In this document: positions 28,405-38,231 of the stretch, piece after piece | Numbering within the stretch: position 1 is the stretch's first letter | How the letters are laid out: every line of letters starts with the position of its first letter | From: Mesorhizobium sp. BR1-1-16 | GTDB lineage: Bacteria > Pseudomonadota > Alphaproteobacteria > Rhizobiales > Kaistiaceae | DNA: 64,000 bases | Assembly: GCF_020165495.1 (NCBI RefSeq) | Contig: NZ_JAIUIE010000008.1 | Coordinates: 123,770 to 187,769 of the forward strand | Reading direction: 5' to 3' | The notes under the pieces: model-generated | Database searches by the model: none | Told to the model about the DNA's origin: nothing | Seen by the model: only the letters and a program-made list of their open reading frames with translations | Position numbers and translations under genes: made by a program

Positions 28405-28419
28405 ACGACGCTTCCGTCG

Positions 28420-28420
<1 letters not shown>
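28405..28420 (-). promoter_or_regulatory. Hairpin at the helicase-csp junction
   Basis: acgacg-cttc-cgtcgt, a 6-bp stem with a 4-base loop, overlaps the helicase stop codon and the start of the csp leader. There is no T-run, so it is more likely an mRNA-processing or partial attenuation element than a full terminator. Confidence 0.35.
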
Positions 28421-29688
<1,268 letters not shown>

Positions 29689-29993
29689 GAAAAAGGCCTA
29701 ACTTCGCGGATGCATTTCGCATCCATCCGGTGTCTTAACCCACGCGCGAAGGGGCCAGAGGACTGGGTCGTGCCCGCACCTGGCGGGTGGAACCATGGGA
29801 TATTTTCCGCATGGCACAGCGCGATCACGATGATCGTCGAGGGCTATATGCCGACTCGGAGCCGAAAATGCAACCGAAATCTGGGAGACGCCTCGCATTT
29901 GGGCGTTTGACGCCGTCTTTGGATCGCTGGCAATTGCGTTCGCCGGCCTTCCATGCAAACTCCGCCTTCCGCGAACGCCCCGACCCACCTCTC
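29689..29993. other. Divergent intergenic region, helicase / DMT transporter
   Basis: About 305 bases holding the leaders of two divergent genes. On the helicase side are two perfect hairpins: ggatgc-atttc-gcatcc (29708-29724), about 20 bases before the TTG start, and cccgc-acctg-gcggg (29773-29787). A structured leader is typical of cold-shock mRNAs. No clear sigma-70 boxes were found. Confidence 0.45.
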
Positions 29994-30956
29994 ATGCCGA
30001 CGTCCCCAAGCCCTTCCGGTCTTTCCGGCGCCCCGCGCCGGCTGTCAGGCCCCATTCTCGGCATCCTCTTGATGATGCTGGGCATCTTCCTTTTTTCGGT
30101 CAACGACGCGCTCGGCAAATGGCTGGTCGGAACCTATTCCGTCAGCATGGTGCTGTTGTTCCGTTCCTTTGCGGCACTCGTGCTGCTGGCACCGTTCATC
30201 CGCCGCGATGGCGGCTTGGCCGGCCTACGTGCGGCGCCGAAGCCACTCCTGCAGTTGACGCGTGTCTTGCTGGCGACCATCGAGGTTGGCTGTTTCTACT
30301 GGGCCGTGCGGTCGCTGCCGCTCGCCGATGTGATGACCTATTATCTCGCCGGGCCGATCTATGTCGCGGCCCTCTCGGCGACGGTTTTGAAGGAGCGCAT
30401 CGACCGCCAGCGCTGGATTGCCATCCTCGTCGGCTTTGTCGGCGTCGTCTTCGTGCTCAATCCTTCGGCCGCGAGCCTGACGCCGCCGGCGCTCGTGGCG
30501 ATCGCCGGGTCAATGATTTTCTCGGTGCTGATGATCGTGACGCGGCAGCTCCGCGGCACGAAGGACAGCACGCTCCTCGCCTTCTCCACCACGGCCGCCA
30601 TGACGGCAGGCGCCGTGACGGCACCCTTTGCATGGGTCATGCCGGGGCTTCGGGACTTCGCGCTGCTCTCGCTGGTCGGGATCGTGGCGCTGGTCGCCAG
30701 CCTCTGCGTCAACCGCTCGCTGAAGCTCGCACCGGCCTCTGTCGTCGTCCCGTATCAGTACACGATGATCCTGTGGGCAGTGCTGTTCGGCTGGCTGTTC
30801 TTCGGCGACGGGCTCAAATGGCATGTGATCGTCGGCGCGGCCATCATCGTGGCCGCCGGTCTGTTCATCTTCCTGCGCGAACAGCGCGATGCGCGGGCAA
30901 AGCCGGGCGAGACGGTCGCCGAGGAGGTCGGGCAGACCATGTCCGCCCAGCCATGA
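29994..30956 (+). CDS. DMT superfamily transporter (EamA/RhaT family)
   Basis: Inner-membrane protein of about 320 aa with about ten membrane helices arranged as two EamA repeats. The first repeat begins ILGILLMMLGIFLFSVNDALGKW and the second near LVAIAGSMIFSVLMIVTRQL. The ATG at 29994 is chosen; the frame is open upstream but contains no hydrophobic or conserved sequence. Such proteins export metabolites such as amino acids or nucleosides; the cargo cannot be told. It is followed by a convergent small gene with 6 bases between stops. Confidence 0.9.
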   Translation: MPTSPSPSGLSGAPRRLSGPILGILLMMLGIFLFSVNDALGKWLVGTYSVSMVLLFRSFAALVLLAPFIRRDGGLAGLRAAPKPLLQLTRVLLATIEVGCFYWAVRSLPLADVMTYYLAGPIYVAALSATVLKERIDRQRWIAILVGFVGVVFVLNPSAASLTPPALVAIAGSMIFSVLMIVTRQLRGTKDSTLLAFSTTAAMTAGAVTAPFAWVMPGLRDFALLSLVGIVALVASLCVNRSLKLAPASVVVPYQYTMILWAVLFGWLFFGDGLKWHVIVGAAIIVAAGLFIFLREQRDARAKPGETVAEEVGQTMSAQP

Positions 30957-30962
30957 CCGTCG

Positions 30963-31124
30963 TCAGACGAAGATGAAATAGATGATGGCGAAGGCGACGA
31001 TGACGCCCGCGAGGCCAATCGCCAGCATGTAGCGCACCGTATGCGGCGCCACGGCCTGACGGGCATCGTCGGTCGACTTGCGCGGTGCGATACGGATTTC
31101 TTCGGGTTCGTTCCGGGTTGCCAT
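30963..31124 (-). CDS. Small single-pass membrane protein, unknown
   Basis: 53 aa from the ATG at 31124. A hydrophilic, charged N-terminus (MATRNEPEEIRIAPRKSTDD) is followed by one C-terminal membrane segment (YMLAIGLAGVIVAFAIIYFI). A GGAGAT-type ribosome-binding site (agatcac after aaaggagatca on the minus strand) precedes it. No family is recognised. It is tail-anchored in appearance, convergent with the DMT transporter, and downstream of another membrane protein gene. Confidence 0.7.
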   Translation of the reverse strand: MATRNEPEEIRIAPRKSTDDARQAVAPHTVRYMLAIGLAGVIVAFAIIYFIFV

Positions 31125-31170
31125 GCGTGATCTCCTTTCGAAGACAACGCATGGGCCGCGCAAAGTTCCC

Positions 31171-31515
31171 TCAGGCGCCGGGACGGCCGTCGTCGCGCGG
31201 CTCGACCACGCGATAGTCCGCCTCGATCGTCACCGTCCCGGTCGGCGGCTGTCGACGCGGCTCGGTATCGGCGGTGCCTCCAGGGGGAGGCGTCCCCATG
31301 CCGCGGCTCGCCTGCCGGAACAAGGCGCGCAGAAGCGGGCGGCGAAAGAGATAGGCGACGAAACCGAGCGGGATCAGTACAAGCGCCAGCCCGAGCGACA
31401 GGATCACGGCCGCGACGAGAATCGCGCCTCCTGCCAGCGCCAGGAGAGCCAGCTTGAGCTTGTCCTGCCAGCTCGCGCTGCGACCGCCGATCATGAACAC
31501 CCGGTAGCTTTCCAT
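31171..31515 (-). CDS. Small membrane protein, unknown
   Basis: About 114 aa from the ATG at 31515, preceded by the ribosome-binding site AGGCGGCAGG. A hydrophobic stretch of about 40 residues (LALLALAGGAILVAAVILSL, then LALVLIPLGFVAYLFRR) probably forms a membrane hairpin. The C-terminus is polar and Pro/Thr-rich (EPRRQPPTGTVTIEADYRVV). No known family. It lies 46 bases upstream of the 53-aa membrane protein gene and is probably co-transcribed with it. Confidence 0.65.
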   Translation of the reverse strand: MESYRVFMIGGRSASWQDKLKLALLALAGGAILVAAVILSLGLALVLIPLGFVAYLFRRPLLRALFRQASRGMGTPPPGGTADTEPRRQPPTGTVTIEADYRVVEPRDDGRPGA

Positions 31516-31636
31516 CACCTGCCGCCTTTCCATACGGCACGAGATGTGGCCATTCGCCGTCACCGATGCAAGCCGGCTTCCGGTCCGTGACCAGGCGTAG
31601 TCTCGCGGCATCCGCCCCTGGAGCGCTTCACCAACG

Positions 31637-31660
31637 AAAAAGCCGCCCGGTGGGGGCGGC
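31637..31660 (-). terminator. Intrinsic terminator of tRNA-Ala
   Basis: On the minus strand GCCGCCC-CCACC-GGGCGGC is followed directly by TTTTTCG, a strong intrinsic terminator 22 bases after the tRNA 3' end. Confidence 0.93.
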
Positions 31661-31681
31661 TCATCATGTCGTCTGGGGAAG

Positions 31682-31757
<76 letters not shown>

Positions 31758-31801
31758 GCCTTTTCCTGCGGAGGGGTTGGGGCCCCTCCGGCGCGGCGCG
31801 A

Positions 31802-31830
31802 TACTTAGGCCGCGTTCATTTTCAAATCAA
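31802..31830 (-). promoter_or_regulatory. Promoter of tRNA-Ala
   Basis: On the minus strand TTGATT, a 17-base spacer, then TAAGTA, a good sigma-70-type pair about 45 bases upstream of the tRNA 5' end. Confidence 0.65.
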
Positions 31831-31879
31831 GCCACAATCGACATACCCACAGGCGGGCGCTGCGACGGGCTTTCGGGGC

Positions 31880-32269
31880 CTACGGCTCCTCGTCGTCGAC
31901 GCCACCGATGATGTCGGTCACGTCGTCGCCTTCCTCTTCTTCCTCCTCGATGAAGACATCGCCTTCGTCGTCCTCGATCACGACGTCGTCGTCATCGGTC
32001 TCCGCCTCGACGGCGCCCGCATCGGCCGTTTCCGAATCGGCTTCCTCGAGGCTGATGAACTCGGTGGTATCGGCAGCCTCCTCCTCGGCCTCGTCCTCCT
32101 CGACCGCGCGCGCCGGAACCGGGCGGGCCTTGGCGGGACCGCTCTCGAAATAGGAGCGCGGATAGGACTGGCCCGTGAAGGGCGATACAATCGGATCCTT
32201 GTTCAGGTCGTAGAACTTCTTCCCGGTTTCCGGGTCGACACGTTTGGTGCCGAGTTCCGCTTTCGCCAC
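31880..32269 (-). CDS. TIGR02300 family acidic protein
   Basis: About 129 aa, cytoplasmic. The conserved N-terminal module (AKAELGTKRVDPETGKKFYD, then LNKDPIVSPFTG) matches the alphaproteobacterial TIGR02300 family; the Cys often found in the first motif is Asp here. The C-terminal 80 residues are highly acidic, with runs of Glu and Asp, and are probably disordered. The start is taken as GTG at 32269 because homologues begin there and GAGG lies upstream; an in-frame ATG 32 codons earlier is less likely. Function unknown. Confidence 0.85.
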   Translation of the reverse strand: MAKAELGTKRVDPETGKKFYDLNKDPIVSPFTGQSYPRSYFESGPAKARPVPARAVEEDEAEEEAADTTEFISLEEADSETADAGAVEAETDDDDVVIEDDEGDVFIEEEEEEGDDVTDIIGGVDDEEP

Positions 32270-32460
32270 GTCGTGCCTCGCTGGTTGATAGAGCGCGGCC
32301 CCCATAATGCTTTGTCCGGGCGCTGTCAAAACGAAATCGTCGCGACGGTCTCGAAACCGCCCGCCGAGGAGGCGGGTAGCGGGCTGGCAGCACCCATGCT
32401 ATCCGACCCAGCGCGAGAGATCCAACCGGCGCAGCCCGCGCCAGGTCCGAGGAGCCGATC

Positions 32461-33822
32461 ATGTCGACAGCCGCCGGCGCGTCCACCGGGCCGCTCCAGG
32501 CCCTCGCCTCCGGCCCGCTGGCAGGCCGTGTCCGCATGCCCGGCGACAAGTCGATTTCGCATCGGGCCCTGATGCTGGGGGCGCTCGCCATTGGCGAGAC
32601 GGTGATCGAGGGGTTGCTCGAGAGCGACGACATCGCGGCTAATGCGCGGGCCATGCAGGCCTTCGGTGCCAGCGTGACGCGGGACCCGTCCGGGGTCTTC
32701 CGCGTGAAGGGCGTCGGCGTCGGCGGCTTCCTCGAGCCGGAGGATATCGTTGATTGCGGCGATGCCGGCGCGATGGCCGCCCTCACGCTCGGGCTGGTCG
32801 CGAGCCAGGCGATCGCGGTCACGTTCAACGCCGATCCCGCGCTGCGCGGACGCCCGCTGGGGCGGTTGCTCGAGCCGCTGCGCCGCATGGGGGCCCAGGT
32901 GGTGGCCCGCTCGCGCGACCGGCTGCCGCTGACGATCCGCGGCGCTGATGTCGCGCTGCCGATCGACTACCGCCTTCCGGCGGCCTTGGCCGAAGTGAAG
33001 TCCGCCATTCTCTTCGCCGGCCTCAATACGGCCGGGGTCACCAGCATCATCGAACCCATCCCCACCCGCGACCATAGCGAGCGCATGCTCACCGCCTTCG
33101 GCGCGGCGCTCGAGATCGACCGCGATAGCGAGGGGGCCCGCGTCGTCCGCATCGAAGGCCGGCGCGATTTGAGGCCGCAGCGGCTGGTCGTCCCCGGCGA
33201 TCCCGGCGCTGCTGCCTTCGTCATCGTCGCGGCCCTTGTCATCGAGGGATCGGACGTGACGATCGAGGGTGTGCTCGTCAACCCGCTGCGGATCGGCTTG
33301 ATCGAAACGCTCGTCGAGATGGGTGGCGACATCGCGCTCGACAATCATCGCATGGTCGCAGGCGAGCCGGTTGCCGATCTTCGGGTCCGGGCGAGCCGGC
33401 TCAAGGGGATCGTCGTGCCGCCGGCCCGCGCCGCAACGATGATCGACGATTACCCCGTACTGGCCGTCGCCGCGGCCTTTGCCGAGGGCAAGACGGTGAT
33501 GGATGGGCTCGGGGACTTGCGACAGAAGGAATCGGACCGCCTTTCGGCCCTCGCCGCGGCGCTGGCGACGAGTGGCATCGAATACGAGGAGGGACCGGAA
33601 TCGCTGACCGTGACCGGCAGCGCCCGTCCGGCCGGCGGCGGCCAGATCGCAGTCGGCGCCGACCCGCGCATCGCCATGAGTTTCCTCGTGCTCGGCCTCG
33701 GTGCCGCGAGCGCCGTCGCCATCGATGACGCGCGCACGGCAGCGATCGCCTTTCCAGGGTTCGCGGCGCTGATGGGCGGACTCGGCGCGCATTTCGAAAC
33801 TCCGGAGCCCCCAGCCCGATGA
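32461..33822 (+). CDS. aroA: 3-phosphoshikimate 1-carboxyvinyltransferase (EPSP synthase), divergent active site
   Basis: Sixth enzyme of the shikimate pathway. 453 aa, class II-like: GDKSISHR (29-35) and RDHSE (203-207) match. Several normally invariant motifs differ. The GN(A/S)xTGCR loop is GDAGAMAA (100-107), losing the Arg; the SAQ substrate motif is LAE (176-178); DHRIAMS is DPRIAMS (401-407). K30, D329, KESDR (356-360) and R403 are present. It occupies the conserved aroA-cmk-rpsA position and overlaps cmk by 4 bases, so it is probably the functional AroA, but activity should not be assumed. Confidence 0.9.
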   Translation: MSTAAGASTGPLQALASGPLAGRVRMPGDKSISHRALMLGALAIGETVIEGLLESDDIAANARAMQAFGASVTRDPSGVFRVKGVGVGGFLEPEDIVDCGDAGAMAALTLGLVASQAIAVTFNADPALRGRPLGRLLEPLRRMGAQVVARSRDRLPLTIRGADVALPIDYRLPAALAEVKSAILFAGLNTAGVTSIIEPIPTRDHSERMLTAFGAALEIDRDSEGARVVRIEGRRDLRPQRLVVPGDPGAAAFVIVAALVIEGSDVTIEGVLVNPLRIGLIETLVEMGGDIALDNHRMVAGEPVADLRVRASRLKGIVVPPARAATMIDDYPVLAVAAAFAEGKTVMDGLGDLRQKESDRLSALAAALATSGIEYEEGPESLTVTGSARPAGGGQIAVGADPRIAMSFLVLGLGAASAVAIDDARTAAIAFPGFAALMGGLGAHFETPEPPAR

Positions 33823-34442
33823 TCATCGCCATCGACGGGCCGGCCGGCGCCGGCAAGGGCACGCTGGCGCTGCGCCTCGCCGCGCATTATGGCCTGCCCT
33901 ATCTCGACACCGGCCTGCTCTACCGCGCCGTCGGGCGCCTGATGGCCGAGCGCGGCCTCGATCTCGATGATCCCGTCGCGGCAGGCGCCGTTGCCGAGGG
34001 GCTCGATCCCTCGCACATCGCCGAGGCGGAACTGCGCGGGCGCGAAGCCGGAGAGCTCGCCTCGCGCGTTGCCGTCCATCCCGAGGTGCGCGCGGCGCTC
34101 ATCGCCTTCCAGCGCGATTTTGCCCGCCGCCCGCCAGGCGCAGTCCTCGACGGCCGCGACATCGGCACGGCGATCTGCCCGGATGCCGAGGTCAAGTTGT
34201 TCGTCACGGCCTCGCCCGAGGTCCGTGCGCACCGGCGCACCGACGAGCTCAATGCCAAGGGCCGTGACGTCGACTATGCCCGCATTCTCGAGGAGATCCG
34301 CGAGCGCGACGAGCGCGACGCCGGTCGCATGTCGGCGCCGCTGCGCCAGGCCCGCGACGCGGTGCGCATCGATACCAGCGCGCTCGACATCGACGGCGTG
34401 TTCAATGCCGCCCGGGCCGTCATCGACGCGAATCGGCCCTGA
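33819..34442 (+). CDS. cmk: Cytidylate kinase
   Basis: Phosphorylates CMP and dCMP. 207 aa, standard length. The P-loop IAIDGPAGAGKGTLA lies at the N-terminus; LDTGLLYRAVG and DGRDIGTAICPDAEVKLFVTA are the NMP-binding motifs, and ERDERDAGR is the lid region. The ATG overlaps the aroA stop (ATGA), showing translational coupling. rpsA follows after 266 bases with its own promoter. Confidence 0.96.
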   Translation: MIIAIDGPAGAGKGTLALRLAAHYGLPYLDTGLLYRAVGRLMAERGLDLDDPVAAGAVAEGLDPSHIAEAELRGREAGELASRVAVHPEVRAALIAFQRDFARRPPGAVLDGRDIGTAICPDAEVKLFVTASPEVRAHRRTDELNAKGRDVDYARILEEIRERDERDAGRMSAPLRQARDAVRIDTSALDIDGVFNAARAVIDANRP

Positions 34443-34490
34443 ATCCGGCGCCAGAAGCGGCATAACACCCCGCAAACGGGCAATTGCGCC

Positions 34491-34519
34491 TTGCCGGCTG
34501 GCGGGCGGCATTATATAGA
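34491..34519 (+). promoter_or_regulatory. Promoter of rpsA
   Basis: TTGCCG (34491-34496), a 17-base spacer and TATAGA (34514-34519). It lies about 190 bases upstream of the rpsA start, leaving a leader of roughly 180 nt that could carry S1 autoregulation. Confidence 0.6.
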
Positions 34520-34708
34520 GCGCGGGTTCCGCGTGGCAGGCAGGCAAGGGTCGCCGCCCGCTCGTGGTCCGAAACCATCGAGTTCCAGTCCGGAAGCGTC
34601 GGTCCGCCCTTCGAAGGGGCAGCCCCGGTCCATACCGCGGGCAGGTCCGGAATTCGATCCCGAAACACGAACCGCCGGCGCATGCCAGACATGGCACCAG
34701 GAGTTTTC

Positions 34709-36406
34709 ATGGCCGTTACCAATCCCTCCCGCGAAGATTTCGCCACCCTGCTCGAGGAATCGTTCCAGAACGAGGACCTCTTCGAGGGCAGCGTCGTCAA
34801 GGGAACCGTCGTCGCGATCGAGAAGGACCTCGCGGTCATCGACGTCGGACTGAAGACCGAGGGCCGCGTTGCCCTCAAGGAATTTGCAGGCCCCGGCCGC
34901 GACCAGCCGATCAAGGTCGGTGACGTCGTCGAGGTCTATCTCGAGCGCGTCGAGAACGCTCTCGGCGAAGCCGTCCTCTCGCGCGACAAGGCACGCCGCG
35001 AAGAGAGCTGGGTCCGCCTCGAGGAGCAGTTCAACAAGAACGAGAAGGTCACGGGCGTCATCTTCAACCAGGTCAAGGGTGGCTTCACCGTCGATCTGGA
35101 TGGTGCCGTCGCCTTCCTGCCGCGCAGCCAGGTGGACATCCGCCCGGTCCGCGACGTCGGCCCGCTGATGCACACCCCGCAGCCGTTCCAGATCCTCAAG
35201 ATGGACAAGCGCCGCGGCAACATCGTCGTGTCGCGCCGGACCGTTCTCGAGGAAACCCGCGCCGAGCAGCGTTCGGAGCTGGTGCAGAGCCTCGAGGAAG
35301 GCCAGATCATCGAGGGCGTCGTCAAGAACATCACCGATTACGGTGCGTTCGTCGACCTCGGCGGTATCGACGGCCTGCTGCATGTCACCGACATTGCATG
35401 GCGCCGCATCAATCATCCGACCGAAGTGCTTTCGATCGGCCAGACCGTCCGCGTGCAGATCATCCGCGTCAATCACGAGACGCACCGCATCTCGCTCGGC
35501 ATGAAGCAGCTCGAGGCCGATCCGTGGTCGGGCATCGAGGCGAAGTATCCGGTCCAGGCCAAGTTCTCGGGCCGCGTCACGAACATCACCGACTACGGTG
35601 CGTTCGTCGAGCTGGAGCCGGGCATCGAAGGCCTGATCCACGTTTCCGAGATGTCCTGGACGAAGAAGAACGTCCATCCGGGCAAGATCGTCTCCACCTC
35701 GCAGGAAGTCGAAGTCGTCATCCTCGAGGTCGATCCGGTCAAGCGCCGCATCTCGCTCGGCCTGAAGCAGACCCTCGCCAATCCGTGGGAGAGCTTCCAG
35801 GACAAGTATCCGATCGGTTCGATCGTCGAGGGCGAGGTCAAGAACAAGACCGAGTTCGGCCTGTTCATCGGGCTCGATGGCGACGTGGATGGCATGGTCC
35901 ATCTGTCGGATCTCGACTGGAACCGTCCGGGCGAGCAGGTCATCGACGAGTACAATCGTGGTGACATCGTCAAGGCGCAGGTGCTCGACGTCGATATCGA
36001 CAAGGAGCGCATCTCGCTCGGCATCAAGCAGGTCGGCGGCGATCCGTTCGTCGAAGCCTCGGGCGAAATCCGCAAGGGCGCCGTGGTCACCTGCGAGATC
36101 CTCGCGGTCAACGAAGGCGGCCTCGAAGTCCGCATCGCCGACAGCGACCTGACGGCCTTCATCCGTCGCGCCGATCTTTCGCGCGATCGGTCGGAGCAGC
36201 GTCCGGAGCGTTTCGCCGCTGGCGAGAAGGTCGACGCCCGCGTCACCAATTTCGACAAGAAGGCCCGCAAGGTCTCCGTCTCGATCAAGGCGCTTGAAAT
36301 CGCCGAAGAGAAGGAAGCCGTTGCCCAGTTCGGTTCGTCCGACTCGGGCGCCTCGCTCGGCGACATTCTCGGTGCGGCCCTCAAGGCTCGCCAGACCGAC
36401 GAATAA
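34709..36406 (+). CDS. rpsA: 30S ribosomal protein S1
   Basis: Large mRNA-binding ribosomal protein, 565 aa. Six S1 OB-fold repeats are readable, for example GSVVKGTVVAIEKDLAVIDV, GVVKNITDYGAFVDLGGIDG, GRVTNITDYGAFVELEPGIE and GEVKNKTEFGLFIGLDGDVD. The start MAVTNPSREDFATL at 34709 is preceded by AGGAG; an in-frame ATG ten codons upstream is less likely. It follows aroA-cmk as in most alphaproteobacteria, and a strong terminator lies just after the stop. Confidence 0.97.
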   Translation: MAVTNPSREDFATLLEESFQNEDLFEGSVVKGTVVAIEKDLAVIDVGLKTEGRVALKEFAGPGRDQPIKVGDVVEVYLERVENALGEAVLSRDKARREESWVRLEEQFNKNEKVTGVIFNQVKGGFTVDLDGAVAFLPRSQVDIRPVRDVGPLMHTPQPFQILKMDKRRGNIVVSRRTVLEETRAEQRSELVQSLEEGQIIEGVVKNITDYGAFVDLGGIDGLLHVTDIAWRRINHPTEVLSIGQTVRVQIIRVNHETHRISLGMKQLEADPWSGIEAKYPVQAKFSGRVTNITDYGAFVELEPGIEGLIHVSEMSWTKKNVHPGKIVSTSQEVEVVILEVDPVKRRISLGLKQTLANPWESFQDKYPIGSIVEGEVKNKTEFGLFIGLDGDVDGMVHLSDLDWNRPGEQVIDEYNRGDIVKAQVLDVDIDKERISLGIKQVGGDPFVEASGEIRKGAVVTCEILAVNEGGLEVRIADSDLTAFIRRADLSRDRSEQRPERFAAGEKVDARVTNFDKKARKVSVSIKALEIAEEKEAVAQFGSSDSGASLGDILGAALKARQTDE

Positions 36407-36427
36407 GCCTGACGACATACGACACGG

Positions 36428-36457
36428 AAACGCCCCGGCCATTGGCCGGGGCGTTTT
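36428..36457 (+). terminator. Intrinsic terminator of rpsA
   Basis: 13-bp perfect stem (aaacgccccggcc / ggccggggcgttt) with an att loop and a short T-run, 22 bases after the stop. Confidence 0.93.
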
Positions 36458-36572
36458 CATTTGGGGCCGGAGCAAGAAAATCGAAGTGATGCAAAGCCTT
36501 GCGCGGTCGGAGCCGTTTGCGTCCAGGCGCCAAAGCCGCTAACTCATCATCCCGGGGACCCCGGTAACGGCG

Positions 36573-37583
36573 ATGGATTATGCGATGGCTCTCACGGCGG
36601 ACGACATTATCGAGCGGCGACGTCTCAGGCGGAAGCTGATCTTCTGGCGCGTCCTTGGCGTGCTAGCCTTCCTCGTCGCGGTGATCGTTGCCGGCGTGCT
36701 CGTCGTCGGTCCGGATCGCATCGGTGCGCGGTCGTCGCCGCATGTCGCCCGCATCTCGATCGACGGCTTCATTTCCGATGACCGGGCCGAACTGGAGTTG
36801 ATCGACCGCCTCGCCAAGAACGATGCCGTCAAGGCGGTGATCGTCTCGATCGATTCTGGCGGCGGCGCCACCGTCGGCGGCGAATCGCTCTATGACGCAC
36901 TGCGCCAGCTCTCGGCCAAGAAGCCGACCGTTGCCTCGATCAAGACCCTCGGCGCTTCGGCGGCCTACATGACGGCGATCGCGACGGACCAGATCTTCGC
37001 CTATCGCACCTCGATTACCGGCTCGATCGGTGTGCTGTTCCAGTCGCCCGAGGTCAGCGAGGCCATGGCCAAGCTCGGCATCAAGCTGACCGAGGTGAAG
37101 TCCTCTCCGCTCAAGGCAGCGCCATCGCCCTTCGCGCCTGCCTCGCCGGAATCGCTCCAGGTTGTGAAGAGCCTCATCGACGACAGCTACAACTGGTTCG
37201 TCGACATTGTCGCCGAGCGTCGCCATCTCGACCGGGCGACCACGCTGAAGCTGGCTGATGGCCGTGTCTATTCCGGCCAGCAGGCCAAGGCGGCGGGCCT
37301 CATCGACGGGATCGGCGGCGAGGACCAGGCACGCGACTGGCTCTCGAAGGAAAAGGGCATAGACCCGGCGCTGACCGTCATCGAATGGAAAAAGGAGGAA
37401 CCCTCGCGCGGCTTCTCCTTTGCCGATGTCGCCGTCCGCGTCGTGGCGCGGCAGCTTGGATTCGCGCCGGGCGCGCCCGATACCAGCGGAATCGCGCCAT
37501 GGTTGCCCCGGCTTAATCTTGACGGTCTCCTTTCTGTTTGGCAGGCTCCCGAGGAGTTCAACGCTGGGGGGTCGGCGCGATGA
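36573..37583 (+). CDS. sppA: Signal peptide peptidase SppA, short form (S49 family)
   Basis: Membrane-anchored serine protease of 336 aa that degrades cleaved signal peptides. An N-terminal anchor ([20 protein letters not shown]) is followed by one S49 domain: [15 protein letters not shown], the nucleophile Ser in [14 protein letters not shown], and a Lys in the [18 protein letters not shown] segment matching the Ser-Lys dyad pattern. It is the single-domain type, about half the length of E. coli SppA. The stop overlaps the ihfB start (ATGA). Confidence 0.93.
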   Translation: MDYAMALTADDIIERRRLRRKLIFWRVLGVLAFLVAVIVAGVLVVGPDRIGARSSPHVARISIDGFISDDRAELELIDRLAKNDAVKAVIVSIDSGGGATVGGESLYDALRQLSAKKPTVASIKTLGASAAYMTAIATDQIFAYRTSITGSIGVLFQSPEVSEAMAKLGIKLTEVKSSPLKAAPSPFAPASPESLQVVKSLIDDSYNWFVDIVAERRHLDRATTLKLADGRVYSGQQAKAAGLIDGIGGEDQARDWLSKEKGIDPALTVIEWKKEEPSRGFSFADVAVRVVARQLGFAPGAPDTSGIAPWLPRLNLDGLLSVWQAPEEFNAGGSAR

Positions 37584-37864
37584 TCAAATCAGAGCTGGTC
37601 CAGCGTATTGCCGAACAGAATCCGCATCTTTACCAGCGTGACGTCGAGCACATCGTCAATTCGATCCTCGATGAGATCGTTGACGCGCTGGCCCGCGGCG
37701 ACCGGGTCGAGTTGCGCGGCTTCGGCGCCTTCTCGGTCAAGAACCGCCCCGCCCGCCAGGGCCGCAATCCGCGGACCGGGACCAAGGTCGATGTCACTGA
37801 AAAGTTCGTGCCGTTCTTCAAGACGGGCAAGGAGATGCGCGAGCGTCTCAATGACGGCGACTGA
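37580..37864 (+). CDS. ihfB: Integration host factor subunit beta
   Basis: DNA-bending nucleoid protein, 94 aa. [17 protein letters not shown] and the arm region [25 protein letters not shown] are diagnostic of IhfB within the HU/IHF family. The ATG at 37580 overlaps the sppA stop; a longer frame from 37538 lies inside sppA and is rejected. It acts as a heterodimer with IhfA, which is not in the window. Confidence 0.96.
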   Translation: MIKSELVQRIAEQNPHLYQRDVEHIVNSILDEIVDALARGDRVELRGFGAFSVKNRPARQGRNPRTGTKVDVTEKFVPFFKTGKEMRERLNDGD

Positions 37865-37882
37865 CGGAGGCAGGGACACGGC

Positions 37883-38230
37883 ATGAAGCGCGCGATCGCG
37901 ATCATCATACTCGTTCCGCTGGCAGTGCTTCTCGTGGCGCTGGCGGTTGCCAACCGTCACGGCGTGGTGCTGTCGCTCGATCCGTTCAATGGCGATGCGC
38001 CTGCCGCCGCGATGACGCTGCCGCTCTATTTCATCGTCTTTGCCTCGATGGTGCTGGGCGTGCTGCTGGGCGGCATCGGAACCTGGCTGGGCCAGGGCCG
38101 CTGGCGCCGCCAGGCGCGCCGGCTGAAGCGCGAGGCGAGCGGTGTTCGCCGCGAAAATGACGGCTATCGCACCATCACCCCAACCGGCCCGTCTGCCGGC
38201 CTGCCCGCCCTTCGCCGCGACGCCGCCTGA
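37883..38230 (+). CDS. LapA-domain small membrane protein
   Basis: 115 aa. Two membrane segments (AIIILVPLAVLLVALAVANR and LYFIVFASMVLGVLLGGIGTW) are followed by a basic cytoplasmic helix (RWRRQARRLKREASG). This is the LapA/YciS pattern, a family linked with lipopolysaccharide assembly in E. coli. The position after ihfB is the conserved one. 18 bases separate it from ihfB, so the two are probably co-transcribed. Confidence 0.85.
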   Translation: MKRAIAIIILVPLAVLLVALAVANRHGVVLSLDPFNGDAPAAAMTLPLYFIVFASMVLGVLLGGIGTWLGQGRWRRQARRLKREASGVRRENDGYRTITPTGPSAGLPALRRDAA

Positions 38231-38231
38231 C

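Noticed and set aside
31908..32153. Ser-rich open frame on the plus strand opposite the TIGR02300 gene
   Set aside because: Serine runs are the complement of the acidic codon runs of the real minus-strand protein.
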